This document shows, one piece after another, positions 27,522 to 35,912 of a stretch of 42,113 bases of DNA. Both the position numbers and the translations under genes were made by a program. The number at the start of each line of letters is the position of its first letter. Position 1 is the stretch's first letter. Origin of the DNA: Massilia sp. HP4 (lineage in GTDB: Bacteria; Pseudomonadota; Gammaproteobacteria; Burkholderiales; Burkholderiaceae_D); assembly GCF_005222695.1 (NCBI RefSeq), contig NZ_STGG01000008.1, positions 1 to 42,113 on the forward strand, given 5' to 3'. The notes under the pieces were generated by a model. That model searched no databases. It saw only the letters and a program-made list of their open reading frames with translations, and had not been told where the DNA came from.

Positions 27522-28067
27522 TCAGTACTGGCTGTACGCCTGGCCCTGGCCGTTATAGCTGTCCAGCGGCTCGACCGAGACGCGCAGGCGCACGCGGTTG
27601 CCCGGATCGCGGCTCATCAGCGAAGTGTAGTTCTGGCCGCGGTATTCGTAGGTCACGTTGTAGCCGGCGGTACGCGATTCGATCGCTTCCACGGTGCGGC
27701 ATTGCTGCACGGCTTGTTCTTGCACGGTGCTGCCTTGTGGACGGCCATTGTTCTGGACCCGGTCGCCCACCATGGCGCCGGCGATCGCGCCGGCGGCCGA
27801 TGCAGCGACTTTACCGTTGCCGCCGCCGACCTGGCTGCCCAGCAGCGCGCCGGCGATGCCGCCGATGATCGTGCCGCCGGCGCCGCGTTCCTGCTGCACC
27901 GGCACCTGGACGTATTCGGTACGGCATTCCTGGCGCGGGGTGCGAACCTGCTCGAGGCGCGGCTCGACCCGCACTACACGGCCGAAGTCTTCGAAGTCGG
28001 CAGCCTGGGCCAGCGGCAGGGTGGCGATGCCGAGGGCCGAGATGATCAGTTTGGCTTGCAAGTTCAT
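27522..28067 (-). CDS. Glycine-zipper 2TM-domain envelope protein (17 kDa surface antigen-like)
   Basis: A 181-residue exported protein. Signal peptide about 1-22 (PLAQA-AD). Residues about 63-103 form a glycine zipper of two short helices (GGTIIGGIAGALLGSQVGGG and AASAAGAIAGAMVGDRV), the pattern of the Rickettsia 17 kDa antigen/SlyB-like group. Two Cys lie outside it, in QECRTEYVQ and QQCRTVE. No lipobox Cys follows the signal peptide, so it is not a lipoprotein. GAGG Shine-Dalgarno 8 nt before the ATG. Probable role in outer-membrane integrity, by family. Confidence 0.88.
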   Translation of the reverse strand: MNLQAKLIISALGIATLPLAQAADFEDFGRVVRVEPRLEQVRTPRQECRTEYVQVPVQQERGAGGTIIGGIAGALLGSQVGGGNGKVAASAAGAIAGAMVGDRVQNNGRPQGSTVQEQAVQQCRTVEAIESRTAGYNVTYEYRGQNYTSLMSRDPGNRVRLRVSVEPLDSYNGQGQAYSQY

Positions 28068-28442
28068 GGTAGTACCTCGTTGAATAGTGCGACGTTGGTG
28101 TGCTGATTCGTTACAGACTTCATGGTACGCCTACTGCAAAAAACCATCGAATCCGCGTGGCAACAAAATGTAACAGCGAATAAAGTGCGCAACAAGTCGC
28201 GCCAGAATGAAGCCGGCCCCCAAAGCGGTGTTTCCGTGTCACATATGCACCTACCGATTCTTACAAATAGGCATCTGAAACTCACATTTGGGTTGCTTCC
28301 AATACCACAAAACGTTACCCTTACACAAATCATGGACTTATTGGCGTATAGCAACGACAGCGAGGTTAGAAGCAGCAGCGCTACCCAGCGCCGCGAGGGG
28401 TGGCGCCATGGCGCGTTATTGACGGGTGAACTTGAGGAAAAA
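28068..28442. other. 375-bp AT-rich divergent intergenic region
   Basis: It separates the glycine-zipper gene (minus) from the barstar-like gene (plus) and is clearly less GC-rich than the surrounding coding DNA. It must hold both promoters, but I see no convincing -35/-10 pair in either direction. The plus-strand reading frame of the barstar gene stays open back to 28122, but its codon use there is atypical, so I treat it as non-coding. No tRNA, repeat or terminator is visible. Confidence 0.5.
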
Positions 28443-28859
28443 ATGAGTTTGTTGATGAGAGTGGCGCCGAATCTTGTTCAAGCGATCCGCGCATTCCGCG
28501 TTGGCGATTTGCAACAGGAGGCCGGGCGGCTCGGTCATCATTTTTTATATGCTCATTGCGCCAATACGCTCACCAAGCAGCAAGTCTGCGCCCGCATTGG
28601 CGAGAATTTTTATTTCCCCAAACCGTGCAGCAAGAATTTCGATGCGCTGCGCACCTGCCTGACCGAGACCATCCACGAGGCCGGCCCGCAGCCGGGCTTT
28701 ATCGTTGTGCTCGAGCAACTGCCTAGCGCGCAGAAATTCGACAAGGAAGCGCGCGAAAACCTGCTCGACGTGTTCCGCGACGCCGCTGAATTCTGGGCCG
28801 AAAAGAAGGTGCCGTTCCGCGTATTCTACTCGTTCGCAACGGTCCCGCCGACCGCCTGA
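28443..28859 (+). CDS. Barstar-family (ribonuclease inhibitor-like) protein, orphan
   Basis: A 138-residue cytosolic protein. The second half (about 55-128) follows the barstar pattern: FYFPKPCSKNFDALRTCLTE corresponds to the Gly/Asn-Asp-Ala-Leu-Asp-Cys-Leu core that docks in barnase-type RNase active sites. It continues with the FIVVLEQL strand, a helix (ENLLDVFRDAAEFWA) and a final strand (FRVFYSF). The N-terminal ~45 residues are an extra helical region. Start: ATG at 28443 with GAGGAAA upstream; the in-frame ATG at 28122 is rejected. No barnase-type nuclease gene lies nearby, so this is not an evident toxin-immunity pair. Confidence 0.8.
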   Translation: MSLLMRVAPNLVQAIRAFRVGDLQQEAGRLGHHFLYAHCANTLTKQQVCARIGENFYFPKPCSKNFDALRTCLTETIHEAGPQPGFIVVLEQLPSAQKFDKEARENLLDVFRDAAEFWAEKKVPFRVFYSFATVPPTA

Positions 28860-28922
28860 AGTCCCGGATAGCCCCCTCCGGGGGCTGCGGTTGGCCGCCG
28901 GTGTTACGGTACAATGCCGGCT

Positions 28923-29552
28923 ATGAAAAACATCGTGATCCTCATTTCCGGCCGCGGAAGCAATATGGAAGCGGTCGTGCGTGCGCTCGATGCCGAGGGC
29001 TGGCCCGCCCGCGTGGCTGCGGTGATCAGTAACAAGCCCGATGCCGGCGGCCTGGCGTTCGCCCAGGCGCGTGGCATTCCGACCGCCGTGGTGTCGAACA
29101 AGGATTTCGCCACCCGCGCCGAATTCGACGCCAGACTGCAGGAAGTCATCGATACCTTCCAGCCCGACCTGGTCGTGCTGGCCGGCTTCATGCGCATCCT
29201 GACCGCGCCGTTCGTCGAGCATTATGCGGGCCGGATGCTGAACATCCATCCGTCGCTGCTGCCCCTGTTCCCGGGGCTGCACACGCACCAGCAGGCGCTC
29301 GACGCCGGCATGACGGAACACGGCGCCACCGTGCACTTCGTCACCGCCGAGCTCGACCACGGCCCGTCGGTGCTGCAGGCAACCATTCCGGTCTTGCCGG
29401 GCGATACGCCAGACCTGCTGGCGGCGCGCCTGCTGGCCGAGGAACACAAGATCTACCCACGCGCCGTACGCCTGTTCGTCGAAGACCGCCTGGTCGTCGA
29501 ACATGGCACGGTGCGCATCGTCGAACCAACGGTCGACGCCATCAGTATTTAA
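28923..29552 (+). CDS. purN: Phosphoribosylglycinamide formyltransferase (GART)
   Basis: Third step of de novo purine synthesis: 10-formyl-THF plus GAR gives FGAR, in the cytosol. 209 residues, the usual length. Phosphate-binding loop SGRGSNMEAV near the N terminus, the catalytic triad Asn107 and His109 (NIHPSLLPLFPG) and Asp145 (ELDHGPSV). I use the ATG at 28923 (MKNIVIL) rather than 28914 on family comparison. It is followed after 13 nt by the rRNA methyltransferase gene, with which it probably forms an operon. Confidence 0.97.
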   Translation: MKNIVILISGRGSNMEAVVRALDAEGWPARVAAVISNKPDAGGLAFAQARGIPTAVVSNKDFATRAEFDARLQEVIDTFQPDLVVLAGFMRILTAPFVEHYAGRMLNIHPSLLPLFPGLHTHQQALDAGMTEHGATVHFVTAELDHGPSVLQATIPVLPGDTPDLLAARLLAEEHKIYPRAVRLFVEDRLVVEHGTVRIVEPTVDAISI

Positions 29553-29565
29553 TTCAAGGATTTAC

Positions 29566-30900
29566 ATGAGATTGCCTCCAGCGATCGTCGCCAAGACCGA
29601 AGAAGTCTTGCGCGACATTCTCCGCTTTACTTCGCCGGCCGACGTGACCCTGTCGCGCTTCTTCAAGGACAACCCGCGCTTCGGCGGCCGCGAGCGCGGC
29701 GTCATCGCCGAAGCCGTGTACGCCGTGTTGCGTAATAAATCGTTCTTCACCGACTTCGCCGGCCACGGCAATACCCCGTCGATGCGCAAGCTGGCCCTGC
29801 TGGGCCTGGCCGAGACGGTCGGCATCGACAGCATCGGCGGCCTCAGCGACGACGAGACCGATTTCCTCACCCGCATCGAGGAAGTCGACCGCACGCTGCT
29901 GCCGGGCCCGATTCGCGCCAACCTGCCGCAATGGCTGTTCGACAAGCTGGTGGCCCAGTTCGGCGAGCAAGAGGCGCTGGAACTGGCGGCGGTACTGAAC
30001 ACCCCGGCGCCGCTGGACCTGCGCGTCAATTCCATCAAGGCCGAGCGCGATGCCGTGATGGCGCAACTGGCCGAAGCACCGATCGTGGCCGAGCCGATGC
30101 CGTTCGCGCCGCTGGGCCTGCGCGTGCAAAAGAAACCGGCGCTGCAAAACCTGCCGCTGTTCAAGGAAGGTGCGATCGAGGTGCAGGACGAGGGCAGCCA
30201 GGTGCTGTCCCAGATCGTCGGCGCGCGCCGCGGCGAGATGGTGGTCGACTTTTGCGCCGGCGCCGGCGGCAAGACGCTGGCGCTGGGCGCGCTGATGCGT
30301 AATACCGGCCGCCTGTATGCCTTTGACGTCTCCGAAAAACGCCTGGCCAAATTGAAGCCGCGCATGGCGCGCAGCGGCCTGTCGAACGTGCATCCGGTGG
30401 TGATCGCGCATGAGCGCGATGCCAAGGTCAAGCGTTTGGCCGGCAAGATCGACCGCGTGCTGGTCGACGCGCCGTGCTCGGGCCTGGGCACCCTGCGCCG
30501 CAATCCGGACGTCAAGTGGCGCCAGCAGCCGGGCGCCATCGCCGAAATGCAAGAAAAGCAAGCCTCGATCCTGGACGCGGCCGCGCGCCTGGTCAAGGGC
30601 GGCGGCCGCCTGGTGTACGCCACCTGCAGCCTGCTCAATGAAGAGAACGACGTCATCGTCGAAGGCTTCCTGGCCAATCACGCCGACTTCGAACTGGTGC
30701 CGATGAGCCAGGTGCTGGCCGAGCAAAAAATCCCGCTCGAGATGGACCAGTACCTGAAACTGCTGCCGCACAAGCACCAGACCGACGGCTTCTTTGCCGC
30801 CGTCCTGCAGCGCAAGGCGCTGGCCAAGCCGGCCAAGGCCGCTGCCGCGGATGACACGGTCGACGCGGACAACACGGCCGCGGACGCGGACGGCGAGTAA
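29566..30900 (+). CDS. RsmB/NOP-family rRNA m5C methyltransferase
   Basis: SAM-dependent methyltransferase making 5-methylcytosine in rRNA, probably the RsmB (Sun/Fmu) type acting on 16S rRNA. 444 residues: an N-terminal NusB-like helical region (about 10-100), a linker domain, then a Rossmann catalytic core with DFCAGAGGKTLALGAL, the motif IV DAPCSGLGTLRRNPD (Cys304) and the catalytic motif VI ATCSLLNEEND (Cys354). The acidic, Ala/Asp-rich tail (about 415-444) is unusual. AAGGA Shine-Dalgarno 6 nt before the ATG. I leave the symbol blank because Burkholderiales often carry more than one paralog. Confidence 0.92.
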   Translation: MRLPPAIVAKTEEVLRDILRFTSPADVTLSRFFKDNPRFGGRERGVIAEAVYAVLRNKSFFTDFAGHGNTPSMRKLALLGLAETVGIDSIGGLSDDETDFLTRIEEVDRTLLPGPIRANLPQWLFDKLVAQFGEQEALELAAVLNTPAPLDLRVNSIKAERDAVMAQLAEAPIVAEPMPFAPLGLRVQKKPALQNLPLFKEGAIEVQDEGSQVLSQIVGARRGEMVVDFCAGAGGKTLALGALMRNTGRLYAFDVSEKRLAKLKPRMARSGLSNVHPVVIAHERDAKVKRLAGKIDRVLVDAPCSGLGTLRRNPDVKWRQQPGAIAEMQEKQASILDAAARLVKGGGRLVYATCSLLNEENDVIVEGFLANHADFELVPMSQVLAEQKIPLEMDQYLKLLPHKHQTDGFFAAVLQRKALAKPAKAAAADDTVDADNTAADADGE

Positions 30901-30909
30901 GGAGTATCG

Positions 30910-32259
30910 ATGCCGCTGTCGGACTTGCTGAACGTCCTGCTGGACGATGCCCGCCGCCCCGCCATCTTTTGGCAGATCGTCGCCCTCGTCCTGTGCGTGG
31001 CGGTCGGCTGGGGCCTGGCACGGCTCATTCACCGTTCGCTGCTGAAGGACCGGCCGCATGCAAGCGGGCTGATCGGCGTCGGCCTCGGCAGCTTCAATCG
31101 CGTGCTGGGCCCGCTCCTGATCGTCGGGCTGCTCGCGCTCACCAAGACGGTATTGGAACAGTACCAGGGCGTGTCGCTGCTGCGCGTGGCGCTGCCGCTG
31201 TTCATGTCGCTGGCGGTAATTCGTACCTTCTTCTACCTGTTGCGGCGCGCCTTTGCCCGCCGCGGCCAGGTGGGGGCGGCATTGCAGACCTTCGAGAAGG
31301 TGTTCGCCTTCGTGGTCTGGATCATCGTGGCCATGCACCTGACCGGCATCCTGCCGGATGTGATCAGTACGCTCGAGCATACGGTTCTTCCGATCGGCAA
31401 GAACAAGGTATCGATTGCCGACCTGCTGCAAGGCGCGATCTCGATCGTCGTGCTCATGATGCTGGCGCTGTGGGCCGGCGCCACGCTCGAAGAACGCCTG
31501 ATGGGCTTCGAGCGCATGCACAGCTCGCTCAGGGTGGCGATGGCGCGCGTGGGCCGCGCAGCCCTGATCCTGGTCGCGGTGTTGTTCAGCCTGTCGCTGG
31601 CCGGGCTCGACCTGACGGTCTTGTCGGTGTTCGGCGGCGCGCTGGGCGTCGGCCTCGGTCTCGGCATGCAGCGTATTGCCAGTAATTACGTGTCGGGCTT
31701 CATCATCCTGTTCGAGCGCAGCCTGTCGATCGGCGATCCGATCACCCTGGATAAATATTCCGGCAAGGTGGCGCGCATCAATACCCGCTACACTGTGTTG
31801 CGTGGTTCCGACGGTACGCAGACGCTGTTGCCGAACGAGATGCTGATCACCGGCGTGGTGCTGAACCAGTCGTCCACCAACCGCAACGTGCGCGCGGTGA
31901 CCAAGCTGGTCGTGTCCTACGACAGCGATCTGTCCGTCGTGATCCCGCTGCTCGAAGAACAGCCGAAGGGCGTGGCGCGCGTGCTCGAGACGCCGGCGCC
32001 GAACGTGCTGCTCAATGCCTTCGCGGCCGATGGCTACGAGCTCGAGGTCGGCTTCTGGCTGGGCGACCCCGAGAACGGGCAGGGCGGGCCGATTTCGGAC
32101 GTCAACCGCAAGATCTACGCACTTGTGCAAGCGGGCGCGATCAAACTCGGGCATCCATCGATGGACACCCGCCTGCTCGACGCCCACATCGCCAAGGCGG
32201 TGGCGCGTACGCCGCAGGGCGACGAGCGTGCACAGACTGGCGCAAATTTGAGCAAGTAA
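30910..32259 (+). CDS. MscS-family mechanosensitive ion channel
   Basis: Inner-membrane channel of 449 residues that releases solutes on hypo-osmotic shock. Five or so hydrophobic segments: about 18-38, 54-74, 94-115, 133-155 and 180-200, with the pore helix region GGALGVGLGLGMQRIASNYV carrying the Gly/Ala packing pattern of MscS TM3. The beta domain follows (SIGDPITLDKYSGKVARI and RGSDGTQTLLPNEMLI), and then the alpha/beta C-terminal domain. AAGGAG Shine-Dalgarno. It starts 9 nt after the methyltransferase stop and is probably co-transcribed with purN-rsmB. A small GC hairpin (32261-32276) follows the gene. Confidence 0.94.
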   Translation: MPLSDLLNVLLDDARRPAIFWQIVALVLCVAVGWGLARLIHRSLLKDRPHASGLIGVGLGSFNRVLGPLLIVGLLALTKTVLEQYQGVSLLRVALPLFMSLAVIRTFFYLLRRAFARRGQVGAALQTFEKVFAFVVWIIVAMHLTGILPDVISTLEHTVLPIGKNKVSIADLLQGAISIVVLMMLALWAGATLEERLMGFERMHSSLRVAMARVGRAALILVAVLFSLSLAGLDLTVLSVFGGALGVGLGLGMQRIASNYVSGFIILFERSLSIGDPITLDKYSGKVARINTRYTVLRGSDGTQTLLPNEMLITGVVLNQSSTNRNVRAVTKLVVSYDSDLSVVIPLLEEQPKGVARVLETPAPNVLLNAFAADGYELEVGFWLGDPENGQGGPISDVNRKIYALVQAGAIKLGHPSMDTRLLDAHIAKAVARTPQGDERAQTGANLSK

Positions 32260-32352
32260 AACTGCCGTGCGGCAGTAGAACCACGTAAAATGCCGGGGTT
32301 ATATGTGTGCGGTCGCCGTGGTTGCACATTGAATAAGCCCTTTGGAGACTGA

Positions 32353-33564
32353 ATGAATTTCATTAACGACGCCTGGCACGCTGTGCTGTCGTTCCTGTCC
32401 ACCGGCCTGCTCGACTTCTCGGCCTGGCAAGTCGTGATATACACCCTGGTGGTCACCCACATCACGATCGCCGCCGTGACGATCTACCTGCACCGCCACC
32501 AGGCGCACCGGGCGCTCGACCTGCACCCGATCCCAAGCCATTTCTTCCGCTTCTGGCTGTGGCTGACTACGGGCCAGGTCACGAAGGAATGGGCGTCGAT
32601 TCACCGCAAGCACCACGCCAAGTGCGACACCGAAGAAGATCCGCACAGCCCGCAGACGCGCGGCATCCGCAAGGTGCTGTTCGAAGGCGCCGAGCTGTAC
32701 CGCGCTGAAAGCAAGGTCAAGGAAACCATGGACAAATATGGCCATGGCACGCCGGACGACTGGATCGAGCGCCATGTGTACACCGGCCGCAGCATGTGGG
32801 GCGTGGCCTCGCTGCTGGTGATCAACGTCGCCCTGTTCGGCGTGATCGGCCTGACCGTGTGGGCGATCCAGATGATGTGGATCCCGATCACGGCCGCCGG
32901 CATCATCAACGGCCTGGGCCACTGGTGGGGTTACCGCAACTACGATTGCAGCGATGCGGCCACCAACATCTTCCCTTGGGGCATCCTGATCGGCGGCGAA
33001 GAGTTGCACAACAACCACCACACCTATGCCACCTCGGCCAAGCTGTCGAGCAAGTGGTACGAGATCGACCTGGGCTGGGGTTATATCCGCATGCTCGAAA
33101 TGGTGGGTCTCGCCAAGGTGAAGAAGGTGGCGCCGAAGCCGAAGCTGGACAAGGACAAGGCGCAGGCCGACTTCGACACCCTGCAGTCGGTGATCGCCAA
33201 CCGCTACGATGTGATGGCCAAGTATGCCAAGTCGGTGCGCCGCGCCTTCAGCGAAGAACTGGAGCACCTGAAGCACAAGGCCGAGCTCGAATCGCGCTTC
33301 TTGAAAAGCTCGCGCAAGCTGATGCAGCGCGAGCCGGCCAAGCTGGAATCGTCGCAACAGCAGCAACTGGTCGAGCTGTTCCAGCATAGCAAGGCACTGG
33401 AGACCATGCACCATATGCGCGTCGAACTGGGCGCGATCTGGGAACGTTCGCACTCGACCCGCGACCAGTTGCTGCACCAATTGCAGGACTGGTGCAACCG
33501 CGCGGAAGCGTCGAAGATCAAGGCGCTGCAGGAGTTCTCGATGCGCCTGCGTACTTACGCCTGA
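32353..33564 (+). CDS. Membrane fatty acid desaturase with C-terminal helical extension
   Basis: Di-iron acyl desaturase (DesA/acyl-CoA delta-9 type) of 403 residues in the inner membrane. The three His boxes are intact: HRHQAHR at 47-53, HRKHH at 84-88 and HNNHH at 219-223; hydrophobic pairs of helices lie at about 22-45 and 150-195. The catalytic part ends near residue 255. The remaining ~145 residues are charged and helical (KLDKDKAQADFDTLQ to the end) and resemble the C-terminal part of ISL3-type transposases, notably LHQLQDWCNRAEAS plus IKALQEFSMRLRTY. Such tails occur in betaproteobacterial desaturases. TTGGAG Shine-Dalgarno; terminator downstream. It probably modulates membrane fluidity. 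Confidence 0.93.
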   Translation: MNFINDAWHAVLSFLSTGLLDFSAWQVVIYTLVVTHITIAAVTIYLHRHQAHRALDLHPIPSHFFRFWLWLTTGQVTKEWASIHRKHHAKCDTEEDPHSPQTRGIRKVLFEGAELYRAESKVKETMDKYGHGTPDDWIERHVYTGRSMWGVASLLVINVALFGVIGLTVWAIQMMWIPITAAGIINGLGHWWGYRNYDCSDAATNIFPWGILIGGEELHNNHHTYATSAKLSSKWYEIDLGWGYIRMLEMVGLAKVKKVAPKPKLDKDKAQADFDTLQSVIANRYDVMAKYAKSVRRAFSEELEHLKHKAELESRFLKSSRKLMQREPAKLESSQQQQLVELFQHSKALETMHHMRVELGAIWERSHSTRDQLLHQLQDWCNRAEASKIKALQEFSMRLRTYA

Positions 33565-33588
33565 TCGGCCCAGGCCCTAAGGCATGAC

Positions 33589-33619
33589 ACGACGGCTTCT
33601 TCGGAAGCCGTCGTCGTTT
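33589..33619 (+). terminator. Terminator of the desaturase gene
   Basis: A perfect 11-bp stem (33589-33599 with 33604-33614) closed by a C-TTCG-G tetraloop, followed by CGTTTCC. The ultra-stable tetraloop supports a functional hairpin though the T-tract is short. Confidence 0.7.
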
Positions 33620-33624
33620 CCGGG

Positions 33625-35199
33625 TCATGCGGCACGGCGCATGGCCGGCCACTTCAGATAAGTCAGCGCCCGCCACACCCACTCGAGCGGCCCGTACTGG
33701 AAGCGCGCCAGCCACCAGTGGGAAAGGCCGATCTGCAGCACGCACAGCAGCAGGGCAATCCCGACCTGCCCGGTCCTGCCCATGCCCCACAGGCCGAGCC
33801 CGTGTGCATAGAACAGCAGCGACAAGACCAGCGATTGCATCAAGTAATTGCTCAGCGCCATGCGTCCGAACGGCGCCAGGATGCGCACCCTGGCCAGGAT
33901 GCCGCTGCCGTGCAGCGCCAGCACTATCGCGGCCATATAACCGAGCGAGGCCGGCAGGCTGCCCATCGTCATCAAGGCATTCGCGAAGTCATAGCCCTGG
34001 TCGTCGACGCCGGGCGGGCGGCCGGTGCTGATCAAGCCGCTGAGCAGGCCAAGCCCGACTCCGGCGCCGATCCCGCCCACGGCCAGGCGCCGGAACAGGG
34101 GCAAATGGGCGCCGGCATTGGCAATCACGCCCGAGCGCACGAACCAGAGCCCGACCAGGAACACGCTCACGCCGACCACGACGAAGCCGGTTTCATCGCG
34201 CATCCGCGCCTCCAGGTGGCCGAGGCGCATGGCGACTGCCTCGGCATGACTGCCGTTGGTAAGCACCTGCTTCTCTTGCCCGCTGCGCGCGGTGCGCTCG
34301 CGGTACTGCGATACGGTGGCGGCATCCACGTCGGTTGGTTCGCCTGCCGCGCTGCTGATGCCGGCCTGCTGGCCCCATTCGGGCGCGAAATGGCGCATGC
34401 CTGCGTCGAGCGCAGTCAAGCCATAGGTGAGCATGAAGATGGCGATCCCGGCGCGCAGCGGCCGCGCCGCTCGTGGCTGGACGAAGCCCCAGGCAAGCAG
34501 GCCCAGCAGCACAAGCGCGGCGCCGATCGCCAGCAATGCTCCCATATCGCCCTTGCCGCCGACGAAGTCCAGGACGGCGGCCAGCAGCATCAGGCTGCCC
34601 GGTACGATCGCCACCAGCGGGAACAGCGCGCGATGTTCAGCGCGCAGGTAGAGGCCGACCAGGCCCGCGAACAGGATGGGCGTCACCAGCCAGGAAGCAA
34701 AGCCGAAGCCCGGCGCCTGTGCCACCAGGAAGCAGGCGGCCAGGGCGACGATCAGCCAGCGCCCCCTGGCGAACAGCATCAGCACGAGGGCGAGCGCGCC
34801 GATCGCATAGCTGATCAATATGTCGCCGCTCCACAGCAGCAGGTAGTGCAGCAGGCCGAACAGGCCGAGCACCGCGATCCGCCGGCCATATGCCGGCAGG
34901 AAGGGGCGTTCGGCCGCACCTGCCCGTTCCAGCATCAGGGCGAAGCCCATGCCGAACAGCAGCGAGAAGATGGTCCAGAACTTGCCGCTGACGAAATAGG
35001 CGACTAGGAAGGCCACCAGCCAGTCCAGGCCGTGCAGGCCGGCCGGGATACCGTTGCCGGATTCGGCCACGGGCCGGTTGAAGAATTCGACGTTGGCGAC
35101 ACAGATGCCGACCAGCGCGAAGCCGCGCAGCACATCGAGGACGTCGAGACGGTGTTCGGACAAGACGGGAGAGAAGGCAGAAGATTGCGGATTGCTCAT
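33625..35199 (-). CDS. DUF418-domain membrane protein
   Basis: A 524-residue polytopic inner-membrane protein with some ten hydrophobic segments. It opens with RLDVLDVLRGFALVGICVAN, typical of the family, and ends with the DUF418 domain: FGRMALSNYLMQSLVLSLLF and a WWLARFQYGPLEWVWRALTY tail. Family members resemble YeiB-like putative transporters of unknown substrate. An internal polar loop (about 290-340) separates the halves and contains no obvious domain. Start at MSNPQSS. The rpmBG terminator lies just upstream, so it has its own promoter or depends on read-through. Confidence 0.9.
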   Translation of the reverse strand: MSNPQSSAFSPVLSEHRLDVLDVLRGFALVGICVANVEFFNRPVAESGNGIPAGLHGLDWLVAFLVAYFVSGKFWTIFSLLFGMGFALMLERAGAAERPFLPAYGRRIAVLGLFGLLHYLLLWSGDILISYAIGALALVLMLFARGRWLIVALAACFLVAQAPGFGFASWLVTPILFAGLVGLYLRAEHRALFPLVAIVPGSLMLLAAVLDFVGGKGDMGALLAIGAALVLLGLLAWGFVQPRAARPLRAGIAIFMLTYGLTALDAGMRHFAPEWGQQAGISSAAGEPTDVDAATVSQYRERTARSGQEKQVLTNGSHAEAVAMRLGHLEARMRDETGFVVVGVSVFLVGLWFVRSGVIANAGAHLPLFRRLAVGGIGAGVGLGLLSGLISTGRPPGVDDQGYDFANALMTMGSLPASLGYMAAIVLALHGSGILARVRILAPFGRMALSNYLMQSLVLSLLFYAHGLGLWGMGRTGQVGIALLLCVLQIGLSHWWLARFQYGPLEWVWRALTYLKWPAMRRAA

Positions 35200-35234
35200 C
35201 CTGCAATGGTACGCGTGGATGCGTCCACGCGACA

Positions 35235-35269
35235 AAAAAGCCGCCGGGCTTGCGCGCCGGCGGCTTTTT
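35235..35269. terminator. Bidirectional terminator downstream of rpmB-rpmG
   Basis: AAAAAGCCGCCGG (35235-35247) and CCGGCGGCTTTTT (35257-35269) form a perfect 13-bp stem. A- and T-runs on both sides make it functional in either direction; it serves rpmG on the minus strand. Confidence 0.85.
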
Positions 35270-35286
35270 CAGGGAAACAAGATCGA

Positions 35287-35454
35287 TTACTTGATCTTGG
35301 TTTCCTTGTAGATCACGTGCTTACGTGCTTTCGGGTCGAATTTGGTGATTTCCATCTTCGCCGGCATCGTGCGCTTGTTCTTGGTGGTGGTGTAGAAGTG
35401 ACCAGTACCTGCGGTCGATTCCAGCTTGATTTTGTCGCGGCCAGTTTTTGCCAT
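35287..35454 (-). CDS. rpmG: 50S ribosomal protein L33
   Basis: A 55-residue ribosomal protein of the large subunit. It begins [14 protein letters not shown] and ends in [10 protein letters not shown], with the basic [17 protein letters not shown] core. It has no cysteine, so it is the zinc-independent (C-minus) form. GGGAG Shine-Dalgarno 6 nt before the ATG. It follows rpmB after 13 nt in the usual rpmB-rpmG operon and is followed by a strong terminator. Confidence 0.97.
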   Translation of the reverse strand: MAKTGRDKIKLESTAGTGHFYTTTKNKRTMPAKMEITKFDPKARKHVIYKETKIK

Positions 35455-35467
35455 GATAGCTCCCTAA

Positions 35468-35704
35468 TTAAACTTTTTCGCCACGGGCGCGCATGTCGGC
35501 CAGCACGACGTCGATGCCGAGCTTGTCGATCACGCGCAGGCCGGCGTTCGACAGACGCAGCGAAACCCAACGGTTTTCCGATTCGACGTAGATACGACGA
35601 TTCTGCAGGTTAGGCAGGAAACGACGCTTCGTTTTGTTGTTAGCGTGGGAGACGTTGTTACCAACCATCACACCCTTGCCGGTTACTTGGCAAACACGTG
35701 CCAT
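35468..35704 (-). CDS. rpmB: 50S ribosomal protein L28
   Basis: Large-subunit ribosomal protein of 78 residues, standard length: [30 protein letters not shown], and a C-terminal [17 protein letters not shown] end. AAGGAG Shine-Dalgarno 8 nt upstream of the ATG. First gene of rpmB-rpmG, with a near-consensus promoter about 40 nt upstream. Confidence 0.98.
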   Translation of the reverse strand: MARVCQVTGKGVMVGNNVSHANNKTKRRFLPNLQNRRIYVESENRWVSLRLSNAGLRVIDKLGIDVVLADMRARGEKV

Positions 35705-35744
35705 AGTGCACTCCTTAAATATGTTCCAGACTTGGAAAAACGAG

Positions 35745-35774
35745 AGTATAGCGTGAAAAGCAAAGCGGAATCAA
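35745..35774 (-). promoter_or_regulatory. Promoter of rpmB-rpmG
   Basis: On the minus strand TTGATT (35774-35769) and TATACT (35750-35745) are separated by 18 bp, a good sigma70-type promoter. The rest of the 208-bp gap to radC (35775-35912) is AT-rich with no visible gene. Confidence 0.65.
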
Positions 35775-35912
35775 TCACTTACAGAAAACAATGGTGTCAT
35801 GGACTATCTGGAAAATTTAACAATTCCCGATGAGTGTTGTAACCCGCTGTTTACGCTATGTAAATCAGGCAAACATCAAGTCCCTACCTGACGACACGGC
35901 GACGCATATCCG

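Noticed and set aside
28122..28442. 107-codon extension of the barstar-like frame
   Set aside because: The composition is unlike the neighbouring genes, the DNA is AT-rich intergenic, and ATG 28443 has a proper Shine-Dalgarno.
28870..28886. GC-rich hairpin AGCCCCC-TCC-GGGGGCT as terminator of the barstar gene
   Set aside because: Short stem, three-base loop and no T-tract; not convincing enough to list.
29554..32187. 877-codon open frame on the minus strand across rsmB-type and mscS genes
   Set aside because: It spans two well-identified plus-strand genes and their junction, has a low-complexity His/Gln/Arg composition, and no ribosome binding site.
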